A DNA stretch of 64,000 nucleotides, taken from the NCBI RefSeq assembly GCF_001905345.1, contig NZ_LFBV01000008.1, positions 310,001 to 374,000 of the forward strand, in the 5' to 3' direction. Origin of the DNA: Streptomyces uncialis (GTDB lineage: Bacteria > Actinomycetota > Actinomycetes > Streptomycetales > Streptomycetaceae). The notes under the pieces were generated by a model that was not told where the DNA came from, did no database searches, and saw only the letters and a program-made list of their open reading frames with translations. The position numbers and the translations under genes were made by a program. Positions 42,139-51,487 of the stretch are shown here, piece by piece (position 1 is the stretch's first letter; every line of letters starts with the position of its first letter).

Positions 42139-42501
42139 ATGCTCAGGTATCTGCCGTTCCTGCTGATCCTGGCGCTGTGGATCTACGCCTTCATCGACTG
42201 CCTGAACACCCCCGAGGAGGAGGTCAAGCACCTCCCCAAGGTCGTGTGGGTGATCATCGTGCTGCTGTTCGGCCAGGTGCTGATCGGGCCGGTCGCGTGG
42301 CTCGTCGCGGGCAAGGTCAGGAAGGCCCCGGCCGTCGGTGGCCGGGGTGGCGCCCGGGGCCGCGCCCAGTGGGTGGCCCCCGACGACAACCCCGAGTTCC
42401 TGAAGTCCCTCGGCGAGGAGACCCGGCGCAAGTCGGAGCAGGACCCCGAGCCGGAGGACCGCACGGACCCGGACGAGGACCCGCAGGGCCGTAAGCCGTA
42501 A
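42139..42501 (+). CDS. PLD nuclease N-terminal domain membrane protein
   Basis: 120 residues. Two membrane helices (LPFLLILALWIYAFIDCL and VVWVIIVLLFGQVLIGPVAWL) forming the PLDc_N module, then a charged tail. The family anchors or precedes phospholipase-D-like proteins but often stands alone. Divergent from mqnL; GGGGGAT before the ATG. Confidence 0.85.
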   Translation: MLRYLPFLLILALWIYAFIDCLNTPEEEVKHLPKVVWVIIVLLFGQVLIGPVAWLVAGKVRKAPAVGGRGGARGRAQWVAPDDNPEFLKSLGEETRRKSEQDPEPEDRTDPDEDPQGRKP

Positions 42502-42560
42502 GCCGTGGCCGGCCCCACGGGTCCCGTCCGCCCCGTCCGCCCCGCGTCCCGGCGTGAGGT

Positions 42561-42632
42561 GTGACACGCGCGGCCCGTCGGTACGTGATGTGCGGCCCGC
42601 CGGTACGTGGTGTGCGGCCCGTCACGTACGGC
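42561..42632. repeat. 22-bp tandem repeat, about three units
   Basis: TGTGCGGCCCGCCGGTACGTG-like steps between two convergent genes. They may act together as a termination region; no clean single hairpin. Confidence 0.6.
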
Positions 42633-42663
42633 TGACGGACGCCGGGCCCCGGTCAGTGGCGGA

Positions 42664-43608
42664 TCAGGGGCGGCGGCCCGCCTTGTCCACGATCTCGCGG
42701 TCGAGGATCGCGGAGGTGCCCAGCAGCTGGCCCTTCTTCAGCCCGTCCCCGGTGTCGCGCACGGCGACCACCCGCTCACCGAGGTACTCCTTGGTCCTCG
42801 GGTCGAAGACCAGCTGCTGCTCCTGGAAGCCGTCCTCGTCCTCGCGCACCAGGGCGACCCCGGTCCGGCCGGCCGCGTCCTTGACGCCGTCGACCACCTC
42901 GACCGCCTTGATCCTCGCGGCGGCCCGGTACAGCGCCACGGCCTGCTCCTTGGGCATCAACGACTCCCCGACCAGGTCCCCGAAGAGGGTGAACACCTGC
43001 TCGTCCGCCGGGTTGTCCCCTTCACGGTTGGCGTAGAGCCACGTGTACATCTTGTCGGGGTCGGTCGGCAGCTTCTTCAGCTCGCGGTAGTTGGTGTTGC
43101 CCGGGATACCTGGTGTGTCGGCTTCCAGCTTCATCCGCCCGTTGCGGTTGTCCTCGATCAGCAGACCCTCGCGGGTACCGTCCACGGAATTCCACACCTC
43201 GCGGTCGTGGACCGGCTCCAGCTTCGGCTTCTTGCCCATGCCGTAATGCATGTAGCCGAGCCTGCTCTTGATGTAGACGAACCGGTCGTCCCGGATGCCG
43301 TCCGGGGTGTCCTTCTTCGCGGTCGCCAGCGCGATGTCCTCCAGAAGCCGCACGGCCTCGTCCGAGGTGCGCTTGGCGGCGGTGTCACGGGAGCCGGTGC
43401 TGTCGTCGGACGGCAGGGCCACGAGGACCCCGGCGGCGACAGCCGCGGCGGCGACGGCGACCAGGGCGGGCCGCGGCCACACCCGGCGCTTCGCGCCGCG
43501 CGCCTGGCGCGCGTCCGCCTGGGTTTCCTGCCGGAACTCGGTCATCAGGTGCTCCTTGAGGAGTCGGTGACGGCCCGGCGGAAGGTCCTTCTCGGGAAGT
43601 GTGCTCAT
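42664..43608 (-). CDS. CU044_5270 family protein (ECF sigma partner)
   Basis: 314 residues. A cytoplasmic Arg/Lys-rich start, one membrane helix (PALVAVAAAAVAAGVLVALP, residues about 50-70), and an outer domain of about 240 residues (VYIKSRLGYMHYG, PDKMYTWLYANREGDNPADE). Its ATG overlaps the sigma-factor stop (ATGA), so this is the standard sigma-partner pair and probably signals envelope state to the sigma factor. The mechanism is unknown. Confidence 0.88.
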   Translation of the reverse strand: MSTLPEKDLPPGRHRLLKEHLMTEFRQETQADARQARGAKRRVWPRPALVAVAAAAVAAGVLVALPSDDSTGSRDTAAKRTSDEAVRLLEDIALATAKKDTPDGIRDDRFVYIKSRLGYMHYGMGKKPKLEPVHDREVWNSVDGTREGLLIEDNRNGRMKLEADTPGIPGNTNYRELKKLPTDPDKMYTWLYANREGDNPADEQVFTLFGDLVGESLMPKEQAVALYRAAARIKAVEVVDGVKDAAGRTGVALVREDEDGFQEQQLVFDPRTKEYLGERVVAVRDTGDGLKKGQLLGTSAILDREIVDKAGRRP

Positions 43609-44261
43609 CGGTTCCCCTCCTGGGTGGGCCCGGCCGCGATCGCGCGGCCACCTCTCATCTGTCCGTACCGGTGCGGGGGTTCCCGGTGTTCCGGAATCTC
43701 TTCGCGGGCCTGTCCGACCGCCGCCGCCAGCTTCTTGCGGGCCCGGGACAGCCGGGACCGTACGGTGCCCACCGGCACCCCGAGGGCCGCCGCCGCGGAC
43801 ACGTAGTCGAGGCCCGACCACACGCACAGCGCCAGCACCTCACGCTCCGGGCGCCGCAGCTTCGCCAGCGCGGTGCGCACCAGCGCGAGCTGCCGCGCGT
43901 CCCCGATACGGTCGGCGAGCTCGTCGGCGAAGTCGGGGACGGCCTCGGGGCGGGGCAGCCTGGCGACGGCCGCCGTATGTCTTCGGGCGGCCCGCCGGGT
44001 GTTGCGGGTGACGTTGGTGGCGATGCCCAGCAGCCAGGGCCGCAGCGAGCCGCCGTCCTCGTCGACCTTGCCCCGCAGCCGCCAGGCCTCCAGAAAGGTC
44101 AGCGACACGATGTCCTCGGCCGACGACCAGTCCCCCGTCAGCCTGAACCCATGGTTGTAGACGGACCGGGCGTACGTGTCGAAGAGCGCGCCGAAGGTCT
44201 CGGCGTCCCCTTCGCGCACGCGGGCCCTGATCCGCCGCGTATTGGTGTCCACGTCCCCCAT
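43605..44261 (-). CDS. ECF RNA polymerase sigma factor
   Basis: 218 residues. Region 2 (FDTYARSVYNHGFRLTGDWS, AEDIVSLTFLEAWR) and region 4 (LAKLRRPEREVLALCVW, VPVGTVRSRLSRARKKL) are complete. Overlaps and precedes the CU044_5270-type gene. It directs RNA polymerase to envelope or stress genes; target not known. Confidence 0.93.
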   Translation of the reverse strand: MGDVDTNTRRIRARVREGDAETFGALFDTYARSVYNHGFRLTGDWSSAEDIVSLTFLEAWRLRGKVDEDGGSLRPWLLGIATNVTRNTRRAARRHTAAVARLPRPEAVPDFADELADRIGDARQLALVRTALAKLRRPEREVLALCVWSGLDYVSAAAALGVPVGTVRSRLSRARKKLAAAVGQAREEIPEHREPPHRYGQMRGGRAIAAGPTQEGNR

Positions 44262-44290
44262 CTGTCCGGGGCCCTGGTCCGGGTTCCCAT

Positions 44291-44342
44291 GACGAAGGGG
44301 GCCGTCCACGTGATCCGGATCACATGGGCGGCCCCCTTCGTC
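44291..44342. terminator. 52-bp near-perfect palindrome, likely terminator
   Basis: GACGAAGGGGGCCG pairs with CGGCCCCCTTCGTC and the inner parts pair almost completely to GTGATCC/GGATCAC in the centre. It lies between the sigma gene start and the ccsB stop, so it ends the cytochrome operon; the central part could also be an operator for the sigma gene. Confidence 0.8.
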
Positions 44343-44356
44343 GCGGGGCCGGGCGG

Positions 44357-45433
44357 TCAGACGCCCGCGTACGAGTGCTTGCCCGTCACGAAGATGTTGA
44401 CGCCGTAGTAGTTGAACAGCCAGCAGGCGAAGGCCAGCAGCGCCAGATACGCGGCCTTGCGGCCCTTCCACCCGGCCGTGGCACGGGCGTGCAGGTAGCA
44501 CGCGTAGGCGACCCAGGTGATGAACGACCAGGTCTCCTTGGGGTCCCAGCCCCAGTAGCGGCCCCACGCGTCACCGGCCCAGATGGCGCCCGCGACGATC
44601 GTGAACGTCCACAGCGGGAAGACGGCCGCGTTGATCCGGTACGTGAACTTGTCCAGGGTCGCGGCGGACGGCAGCCGCTCCATCACCGAGGCGGCGAACC
44701 GGCCGGGGGTGTCACCCCGGGCGACCTTGCTCTCGTACGAGTCCCGGAAGAGGTAGAGCGTCGTCGACATCGCGCCCACGTAGAACACCGCGCCGCAGAA
44801 GATCGCGGTGGAGACATGGATGACCAGCCAGTACGAGTGGAGCGCGGGGACGAGCTGCGCGCTCTCGGTGTAGAGCACGGTGACCGCGACACCGAGGTCG
44901 AGCAGGACCATGGTGGTCAGCGGCAGACCGATCCAGCGGACGTTCTTGCGCAGCGCGAGCAGACCGAGGTACACACCCGTCGCGACCGTGGAGAACGTGA
45001 TGTTGAACTCGTACATGTTGCCCCACGGCACCCGCTGCACCGACAGGCCGCGGGCGAGGACCCCGGCCGCCTGCACGGCGAACGCGAGGACGCTCAGCGA
45101 GATGGCGATCCGGCCGTACAGATCGCCCTTCAGGGTCCCGCCGGCCGCGCCGGGCCCGTCGGGGACGTCACGGGTCCCGGTGGCGGCCCGGGTGACGACC
45201 TGGGGCCGGTCCAGCACCGTGGTGCCGCCCGCGGACTTCACGGTGACGGCGGGCGCGGCGGACTTCGTCCCGGCGGTGAGCGAGGCGGCGGTACGGCCCA
45301 CCTTGCTGCGGCTGCCGAACGTCCACTCGGCGATGTAGGCGAAGAAGGCCAGCGTGTAGACGGCCATCGCGGAGTAGATCAGCGTGTTGCTGATGTTCGC
45401 GAGGTTTTCGTTGGTCGCTGCGGCGAGAGTCAC
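44357..45433 (-). CDS. ccsB: Cytochrome c biogenesis protein CcsB (ResC)
   Basis: 358 residues, about eight membrane helices with an insert (residues 50-110) on one loop. Haem-binding signature WGRYWGWDPKETWSFITW near residue 290 and His in LHSYWLVIHVSTA. With ResB it carries haem across the membrane and attaches it to apocytochrome c. Last gene of the operon; its GTG overlaps the resB stop by four bases. Confidence 0.95.
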   Translation of the reverse strand: MTLAAATNENLANISNTLIYSAMAVYTLAFFAYIAEWTFGSRSKVGRTAASLTAGTKSAAPAVTVKSAGGTTVLDRPQVVTRAATGTRDVPDGPGAAGGTLKGDLYGRIAISLSVLAFAVQAAGVLARGLSVQRVPWGNMYEFNITFSTVATGVYLGLLALRKNVRWIGLPLTTMVLLDLGVAVTVLYTESAQLVPALHSYWLVIHVSTAIFCGAVFYVGAMSTTLYLFRDSYESKVARGDTPGRFAASVMERLPSAATLDKFTYRINAAVFPLWTFTIVAGAIWAGDAWGRYWGWDPKETWSFITWVAYACYLHARATAGWKGRKAAYLALLAFACWLFNYYGVNIFVTGKHSYAGV

Positions 45434-47265
45434 TTCTCTGCCCCTTCGGCAGGAACGGCTGGGGTCGTGGTCGTGTTCGGGGGCGTGCTGGTGGGGGCCG
45501 GGTCCGTTTCCTTGGCGGCCGTCGGGGCGTCGGCGGGGTCCGGTTCAGCGGTGGCGGTCGGGGAGTCGGCGTCGGAATCGGCCCGGTCGGCGTCGGTCGT
45601 CGGGGCCTGGTCGTACAGGGCTCCGGCGAGTTCGGACAGTTCCTCGGGGACCTTCGCGGACTCGCTGCGGCCGAGGCCGGCCATCTCCACGACCGTCACC
45701 CCGTCGCGGCCGGTGACCGCCCGCACCCAGACCCGGCGGCGCTGGATGAACAGCGAGGCGGCGAGCCCGACGATCGCGGCGCCCGCGCCGATGAGCGCCC
45801 AGCCGCTGCCGGGCTCACGGGTGATCTGGAACCCGGCCCACTCCTGGGTCTCCTTCTCGTAGGTGACCGAACCGGCGCCGCCGGGCAGCTTCATGGTCTC
45901 GCCCGGCCGCAGCATCTCCTTGAAGAGTTCGCCGTCCTCGTCCTTGAACTCCTTCAGCTTGCGCTTGTCGAGCTGGTAGACGTTCTGCGGCACACCCGCG
46001 TCGACCCCGAGCGAGCCGTGGTACGCGGACAGCGCGAGGACCGGGTAGTCGAGCGCCGGGAAGTTGGACAGCATCTGGCCCTGGCCCTCGCCCGCGAAGG
46101 ACGGCACGAAGAACGCGTTGAAGCCGAGCTGTTCCTTCTCGCCCTTCGTGTTGCGGTAGCCGTCCATGACCTTGACCGCGCCGGACGAGGTGACGTTGGC
46201 GTCCAGCGGCAGCAGCGGCACCGGCTCCTTGAAGATCACCTTGCCCTTGGGGTCGCGGACCGTGATCACGGGCGCGTAGCCATGGCTGACCAGGTAGACC
46301 TTGGTGCCGTCGATGTTCAGCGGCTCGTTGACCTTGATGGTCTTCTTCTTCTCCGGCCCGTCGGCGCCCTCGCTGTACACGACGTCCGCCTTGAACGTAC
46401 GCGGGGTGCCCCGGGTCGGCCCGGTGCGCTCGTAGGTGCCCACGAACTTGTCGAACCGGAAGCTGAAGGCGTTCAGGTCGTCGGCGGTGAAGAGGTTCCC
46501 GGACTTGAAGTCGTCGTACTGCGTGAGCGTGTTCGCGAAGCCGCCGCCCGGCAGGATCAGCTTGTTGCCCTCGTAGCGCAGCAGCTGTCCGGCGCCGAAC
46601 GCGACCAGCATCACGATCAGCGCGATATGGAAGGCGAGGTTGCCGGCCTCCCGGAGATAGCCCTTCTCGGCGGCGACGGCGTCCCCGACGGTGTGCGCCC
46701 GGAACCGCCCCTTCTTCAGCAGGGCGAGCGCCGCCGCGCGCACCTCCTCCGGCTTCGCGTCGGTGCGCCACGTCGTGTACGCGGGCAGCCGGGTGAGCCG
46801 CTTGGGAGCGGCCGGCGGACGGCTGCGGAGCTGACCGACGAACTGCCAGGTGCGCGGGACGATGCAGCCGATCAGCGAGACGAACAGCAGGATGTAGATC
46901 GCGGAGAACCACACCGAGCTGTAGACGTTGAAGAGTCCGGCCGCGTCGTAGAAGGACGCCAGCGTCGGACTGTTCTCGCGGAGGTCCTCGATCCGGAAGT
47001 CGTCGGTGCCGCGCTGCGGGATCAGCGACCCGGGGATCGCCGCCAGCGACAGCAGCAGGAGCAGCAGCAGCGCGACCCGCATCGAGGTCAGCTGGCGCCA
47101 GAACCAGCGCGCCCAGCCGATCACCCCCATGGCGGGAAGGTTCGGGGCCTCCTCGCGGGGGGCGGTGGAGAGCTGCGCCCCCGCGGCGCCGAGGTCGTCG
47201 GCGGGGCGCGCGGAGGTGTTCCCCCCGGTGTCGCCCCGGTCGGCCTTGGCCTTGGTGTCGCTCAT
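45430..47265 (-). CDS. resB: Cytochrome c biogenesis protein ResB
   Basis: 611 residues. Three N-terminal helices (VALLLLLLSLAAIPGSLI, IYILLFVSLIGCIVP, LAFHIALIVMLVAFGAG), a large outer domain and one late helix (WALIGAGAAIVGLAASLFI), then a long acidic tail. The System II partner of CcsB. It overlaps ccsB and lies four bases after ccdA. Confidence 0.94.
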   Translation of the reverse strand: MSDTKAKADRGDTGGNTSARPADDLGAAGAQLSTAPREEAPNLPAMGVIGWARWFWRQLTSMRVALLLLLLLSLAAIPGSLIPQRGTDDFRIEDLRENSPTLASFYDAAGLFNVYSSVWFSAIYILLFVSLIGCIVPRTWQFVGQLRSRPPAAPKRLTRLPAYTTWRTDAKPEEVRAAALALLKKGRFRAHTVGDAVAAEKGYLREAGNLAFHIALIVMLVAFGAGQLLRYEGNKLILPGGGFANTLTQYDDFKSGNLFTADDLNAFSFRFDKFVGTYERTGPTRGTPRTFKADVVYSEGADGPEKKKTIKVNEPLNIDGTKVYLVSHGYAPVITVRDPKGKVIFKEPVPLLPLDANVTSSGAVKVMDGYRNTKGEKEQLGFNAFFVPSFAGEGQGQMLSNFPALDYPVLALSAYHGSLGVDAGVPQNVYQLDKRKLKEFKDEDGELFKEMLRPGETMKLPGGAGSVTYEKETQEWAGFQITREPGSGWALIGAGAAIVGLAASLFIQRRRVWVRAVTGRDGVTVVEMAGLGRSESAKVPEELSELAGALYDQAPTTDADRADSDADSPTATAEPDPADAPTAAKETDPAPTSTPPNTTTTPAVPAEGAEK

Positions 47266-47269
47266 CTGC

Positions 47270-48091
47270 TCAGATCCCTACGGTGAAGCCGGTGGACCAG
47301 CCCTGCATGTCCTGGACGATCGTGGTCCAGACCCCGGTCAGCATCAGCAGCCCGGTCACGATCATCATGCCGCCGCCGATCCGCATCACCCAGACGTAGT
47401 GCTGCTTGACCCAGGCGAAGACGCCGAGCGCCTTGCGGAAGGCCACCGCCGCGAAGATGAACGGCAGTCCGAGACCGAGGCAGTACGCGACCGTCAGTAT
47501 GGCCCCGCGGCCCGCGGTGCCCTCACTGATGGCCAGGGTGTTCACCGCGGAGAGGGTCGGGCCCATGCACGGCACCCAGCCGACGCCGAAGAGGGCGCCG
47601 AGCAGTGGTGCGCCCGCGAGTCCGGCGGCGGGCTTCTTGTGGAAGCGGAACTCCCGCTGGGTGAGCCAGGGCATCAGGCCCATGAAGAACAGGCCCATCG
47701 CGACCATCAGCCCGCCGAGGACACGGGTGATCACCTCCTGGTGCTCCTGGAGCTGTCCCCCGAAGTATCCGAACAGCGCGCCGCCGGAGACGAACACCAC
47801 GGTGAAGCCGAGCACGAACAGCGCGGCCCCGGTCGCCATCCGGCCGCGCCGCGCCTCCGCGAGGTCCACACCGCCGACCCCGGTGACATAGCTGAGATAG
47901 CCCGGGACGAGCGGCAGCACGCACGGGGAGAAGAAGGAGACGAGTCCGGCGAGCAGCGCGATCGGCAGCGCGAGCAGCAGGGCGCCGCTCATGATCGTCT
48001 GGTTCGGGCCCTCGATCGCGGCGAGGAACTGCGGGGCGGCGGCCAGTACGTGGGGGTCCGCGACGGAGGCGGCCCCGGTGAGGGTGGTCAC
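47270..48091 (-). CDS. ccdA: Thiol-disulfide relay membrane protein CcdA
   Basis: 273 residues, six to seven helices. The two redox cysteines are in FSPCVLPLVPG and WVPCMGPTLS. It moves reducing power across the membrane to ResA. The GTG at 48091 has GGAGAA seven bases upstream; a GTG at 48100 overlapping the resA stop is an alternative. Confidence 0.94.
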   Translation of the reverse strand: MTTLTGAASVADPHVLAAAPQFLAAIEGPNQTIMSGALLLALPIALLAGLVSFFSPCVLPLVPGYLSYVTGVGGVDLAEARRGRMATGAALFVLGFTVVFVSGGALFGYFGGQLQEHQEVITRVLGGLMVAMGLFFMGLMPWLTQREFRFHKKPAAGLAGAPLLGALFGVGWVPCMGPTLSAVNTLAISEGTAGRGAILTVAYCLGLGLPFIFAAVAFRKALGVFAWVKQHYVWVMRIGGGMMIVTGLLMLTGVWTTIVQDMQGWSTGFTVGI

Positions 48092-48096
48092 ACCGA

Positions 48097-48753
48097 TCAC
48101 TTCTCCGCGAGTACGGGAGCGATCATCTTGCGCAGGTTCTCCTCGCTGAGGGGGGTCAGGGCGCGTGCGGCGACCCGGCCCTCCCGGTCGAGGACCAGCG
48201 TGGAGGGGATCGACTGCGGGTTCAGCGTGCCCTTGGGGAAGCGCAGCATCAGCTTGCCCATGGGGTCGTACAGGCTCGGGTAGGTGACGCCGAAGTTCTT
48301 CTCGAACTCGACGGCCGGGCCCTTGCTGGAGTCGCGGGTGTTGATGCCGACGAACTCGGCGTCCGCCTTCAGGTCCTGGGAGACCTTCTGGAACCCGGGT
48401 GCCTCGGCACGGCACGGCGGGCACCAGGAGCCCCAGACGTTCAGCACGACGACCTTGCCCTTGAAGTCGGCGACGTCCAGCTGTCCGCCTTCGAGGGTCT
48501 CGCCGTCCAGCTTCGGCCCGTCCCGGCGATCGGCCTTCTTCACCGTGGAGACACCGGCGTCACCAGCCACGAAGTTGGTGCTGTTGGAGCCACCGCTCGC
48601 GCCTCCGGAACCGCAGGCCGTCAGCAGCAGCGCGGCCCCCGCCACGGCCGGGACCGCCAGGGCGCCGCGGCTTCGCCGTCGGCTTCTTTCCTCCCGGCGG
48701 GGAGTGCGGGGTGCTGCGGCTGGGCTCTGCGGGGCACGGCGAACGGCACTCAT
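48097..48753 (-). CDS. resA: Thioredoxin-like lipoprotein ResA
   Basis: 218 residues. A basic N-terminus, a hydrophobic segment and lipobox LLLTAC near residue 47, then a TlpA/ResA thioredoxin domain with the active site GSWCPPCRAE. It keeps apocytochrome cysteines reduced for haem attachment. First gene of resA-ccdA-resB-ccsB. Confidence 0.95.
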   Translation of the reverse strand: MSAVRRAPQSPAAAPRTPRREERSRRRSRGALAVPAVAGAALLLTACGSGGASGGSNSTNFVAGDAGVSTVKKADRRDGPKLDGETLEGGQLDVADFKGKVVVLNVWGSWCPPCRAEAPGFQKVSQDLKADAEFVGINTRDSSKGPAVEFEKNFGVTYPSLYDPMGKLMLRFPKGTLNPQSIPSTLVLDREGRVAARALTPLSEENLRKMIAPVLAEK

Positions 48754-48861
48754 GTGAAAAGTTTCGCATGCCTCATTCAGGGATCTTCCGCACCCCCCTG
48801 GAGGGGTCGAACACCCATGTCACACGGCGTACGAGGCCCCTGGCACGGTGAGCCGGTCCCC

Positions 48862-50166
48862 CTACCGGGACCCCTCGGAAACCGTCCCGGCGGTCTGCCG
48901 GTCCGCCCCATTCGTCCCGCCGCGCTCGCCGCCCGCCAGATACGTCCGCCAGCCGCCGGCGGGCTCCCGTCCCACGTCCAGGGCCCGGAGCCTGTCCAGG
49001 ACCTCGGGCCGCTGGACGTCCAGCCAGTCCACGAACTGCCGGAACGATACGAGGCGTACATCCTTCTTGTCCGCTATCTCCTTGATGGTGTTCTCGACGG
49101 CGTCCATGTATATGCCGCCGTTCCACTGCTCGAAGTGGTTGCCGATGAACAGCGGCGCGCGATTGGTCTCGTACGCGCGGCGGAACCCCGAGAGGAACGC
49201 CCCGGTCGCCTGGTCGCGCCAGCGGTCGTGGTGCCGGACCGGGCCCTTGGTGGCGTTGCCGGACTGGTTGACGAGGATGTTGTAGTCCATCGACAGCACC
49301 TCGAACGAACGGCCGGGGAAAGGTATCGCCTGGAGCGGCAGGTCCCAGACCCCGCCCTTCTTCTCCGGCCAGCGCTGGGTGCCGCCCGGCGAGGACGAGT
49401 CGTACCGCCAGCCCAGCTCCCGGGCGACCGGCAGCAACCGCTCCTGGCCGAGCAGACACGGGGTGCGGGCGCCGACGAGTTCCTTGTCGTAGTCGAACGG
49501 CAGCGACGGCAGATCCGTCCAGCCGGTGTTCGTGCGCCAGTTCTTGACGAACGACCTCGCCTGCTCGATCTCGCTGCGCCACTGCGCCCCGGTCCAGTTG
49601 CCGACGGACCCGGAACCGCCGCAGAAGTGACCGTTGAAATGCGTCCCGATCTCATGGCCGTCCCGCCAGGCCCGGTCCACGTTCTTGATCGTCCGCCGGA
49701 TGTTGGCGTCCTTCAGATATCCGATGTCCGACGCGCCCACGGGGTTGTTCGGCGGACGGTACAGCCGCTTCTTCGACTCCGGCAGGAGATAGATCCCCGA
49801 GAGGAAGAAGGTCATATGCGCGCCGTACTCCCGGCCGAGATCGAGAAAGCGCGGGAACAGTCCGTTGCCGATCTCCCCGGCCCCGTCCCAGGAGAAGATC
49901 ACGAATTGCGGCGGGGTCTGTCCGGGCTCCAGCGGGACGGGCGCGGGCGGCTGGTGCGGCTGCTTCCCCGTGAACGACGTGGACCCGTCCCCGATGGGCC
50001 GGGCCCCCGGCGCACTGGACCCGCCGCCCTTCGAAGGCTCCTTGGAAGCGCTCCCACGCCCCCGGTCGCCGGTACCCCCGCCACCCGATCCGCACGCCCC
50101 GACCCCGAACGCGGCCACCGCCCCCGCACCGGCCCCGATCATTCCCCGTCGGCTGAAGTCCCGCAT
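48862..50166 (-). CDS. Tat-exported lipoprotein, polysaccharide deacetylase-like
   Basis: 434 residues. Twin-arginine start DFSRRGMIGAGAGAVAAFG ending in GVGAC, a Tat lipoprotein signal. After a Gly/Ser/Pro linker comes a deacetylase-like barrel: FVIFSWDGAGEIG (Asp), WRDGHEIGTHFNGHFCGG (His-x3-His) and MDYNILVNQSG. The set suits a NodB-like hydrolase acting on wall or extracellular polysaccharide, but it is divergent. AGGGGT precedes the ATG. Repeat locus F lies directly upstream. Confidence 0.87.
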   Translation of the reverse strand: MRDFSRRGMIGAGAGAVAAFGVGACGSGGGGTGDRGRGSASKEPSKGGGSSAPGARPIGDGSTSFTGKQPHQPPAPVPLEPGQTPPQFVIFSWDGAGEIGNGLFPRFLDLGREYGAHMTFFLSGIYLLPESKKRLYRPPNNPVGASDIGYLKDANIRRTIKNVDRAWRDGHEIGTHFNGHFCGGSGSVGNWTGAQWRSEIEQARSFVKNWRTNTGWTDLPSLPFDYDKELVGARTPCLLGQERLLPVARELGWRYDSSSPGGTQRWPEKKGGVWDLPLQAIPFPGRSFEVLSMDYNILVNQSGNATKGPVRHHDRWRDQATGAFLSGFRRAYETNRAPLFIGNHFEQWNGGIYMDAVENTIKEIADKKDVRLVSFRQFVDWLDVQRPEVLDRLRALDVGREPAGGWRTYLAGGERGGTNGADRQTAGTVSEGSR

Positions 50167-50403
50167 GAATACCCCTGCTGCTCGTCGTCCCGCATCCCCC
50201 GAAGGCCCGCCCGATTTCCGGACGCACACACTTTGAGAGCACACAACGAACAAACAGGTTCCGAGAACGACCGAACCAGAACGACTTTTTACCCCTTTTT
50301 GATCACCCCCACCCAGCCAGCCAACAAGGCAAGGCGGCGCACCGAAGACGCCCGGGGCCCGCACGAGCAACCACGAGCAACCGGCACCGAACCAGCACAG
50401 CAA
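50167..50403. other. Upstream region of the deacetylase gene
   Basis: No gene. An AT-richer stretch at 50220-50310 (with TTTTTACCCCTTTTT) is unusual for this genome and probably contains the promoter. Nothing else is recognised. Confidence 0.5.
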
Positions 50404-50690
50404 AGGGGACGCGCCCCAAGGGGCGCGGGGAACTGCGCAAACCCACGAACGACGGCACAGGAACAAGCGCGCCCAGCACCAGGTACCCAGGGGCGCGAGG
50501 AACTGCGCACCCACGGACGACGGCACAGGAACAGGTACGCCCAGCGGAGAAGACCTCAGGGGCGCGGGGAACTGCGCACCCCACGAACGACGGCACAGGG
50601 ACAAGCACGCCCAGCACAGCAAACCCAGGGGCGCGAGGAACTGCGCACCCACGGACGACCCGCACGGGACCAGGTACGCCCAGGGACAAG
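50404..50690. repeat. Intergenic repeat locus F (right arm only)
   Basis: Four Y-type forward units (each AGGGGCGCGGGGAACTGCGC or close) at about 50411, 50487, 50561 and 50630. The first is preceded by CCCCAAGGGGCGC, the remains of the hairpin at the element's right end. There is no core and no left arm. Confidence 0.85.
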
Positions 50691-50764
50691 AAACCCGGAG
50701 CCCGGGACAGCACGGGGACCGGACAGCTCAGCCCAGGGACCACCACGGGCGAGGCTGCACAGCC

Positions 50765-51487
50765 CTACGCCCCGAACGCCTTGCTCTTGCCCTTGACCGG
50801 CTTGGCGCCCGCCAGCAGATGCGGGGGTACGAGATCCCGCGCCGGCTCGGAGTACCCGACGGACACGATCCGGTCCCCCGCGTACGTGAAACTCGTCAGC
50901 GAGGCCAGCGTGCACTCCCGCCGCCGCGGGTCGTGCCAGAGCTTGCGCCGCTCCACATAGCTGCGCACGATCCAGATCGGCAGCTGGTGACTCACCAGCA
51001 CCGCCTCGTGCCCGCGCGCGGCGTCCTTCGCCGCGTCGAGCGCGGCCGTCATCCGCACGACCTGGTCGATGTACGGCTCGCCCCAGGAGGGCCGGAACGG
51101 ATTGAGCAGATGCCGCCAGTTCTCCGGTCTGCGCAGCGCCCCGTCACCGACGCCGAACGTCTTCCCCTGGAAGACGTTCCCCGCCTCGATGAGACGCCCG
51201 TCGCTGCCGAGGTCGAGCCCGTGGGACTTGGCGATCGGCATCGCCGTCTCCTGCGCGCGCTCCAGCGGCGAGGCCACCACCCGGGTGATGTCCCGGTCCG
51301 CGAGGTAGTCGGCGACCTTGTCGGCCATCCGGCGGCCCAGCTCGGAGAGGTGGTACCCGGACAGCCGTCCGTACAGGATGCCGTCCGGGTTGTGGACCTC
51401 GCCGTGCCGCATCAGATGCACCACGGTCAGCTCGGCGTCCGCCGCCGGGCCGCCGGTGGCGGCCGTCCCGTAGGCCTGCCCGCTCAT
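50765..51487 (-). CDS. Histidine phosphatase family protein
   Basis: 240 residues. The RHG motif is in VHLMRHGEVHNPDG, and the second catalytic His in AVLVSHQLPIW. Phosphoglycerate-mutase fold; the actual substrate is unclear. Its ATG overlaps the hemL stop (ATGA), so the two are coupled. It often precedes the cytochrome operon in streptomycetes. Confidence 0.92.
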   Translation of the reverse strand: MSGQAYGTAATGGPAADAELTVVHLMRHGEVHNPDGILYGRLSGYHLSELGRRMADKVADYLADRDITRVVASPLERAQETAMPIAKSHGLDLGSDGRLIEAGNVFQGKTFGVGDGALRRPENWRHLLNPFRPSWGEPYIDQVVRMTAALDAAKDAARGHEAVLVSHQLPIWIVRSYVERRKLWHDPRRRECTLASLTSFTYAGDRIVSVGYSEPARDLVPPHLLAGAKPVKGKSKAFGA

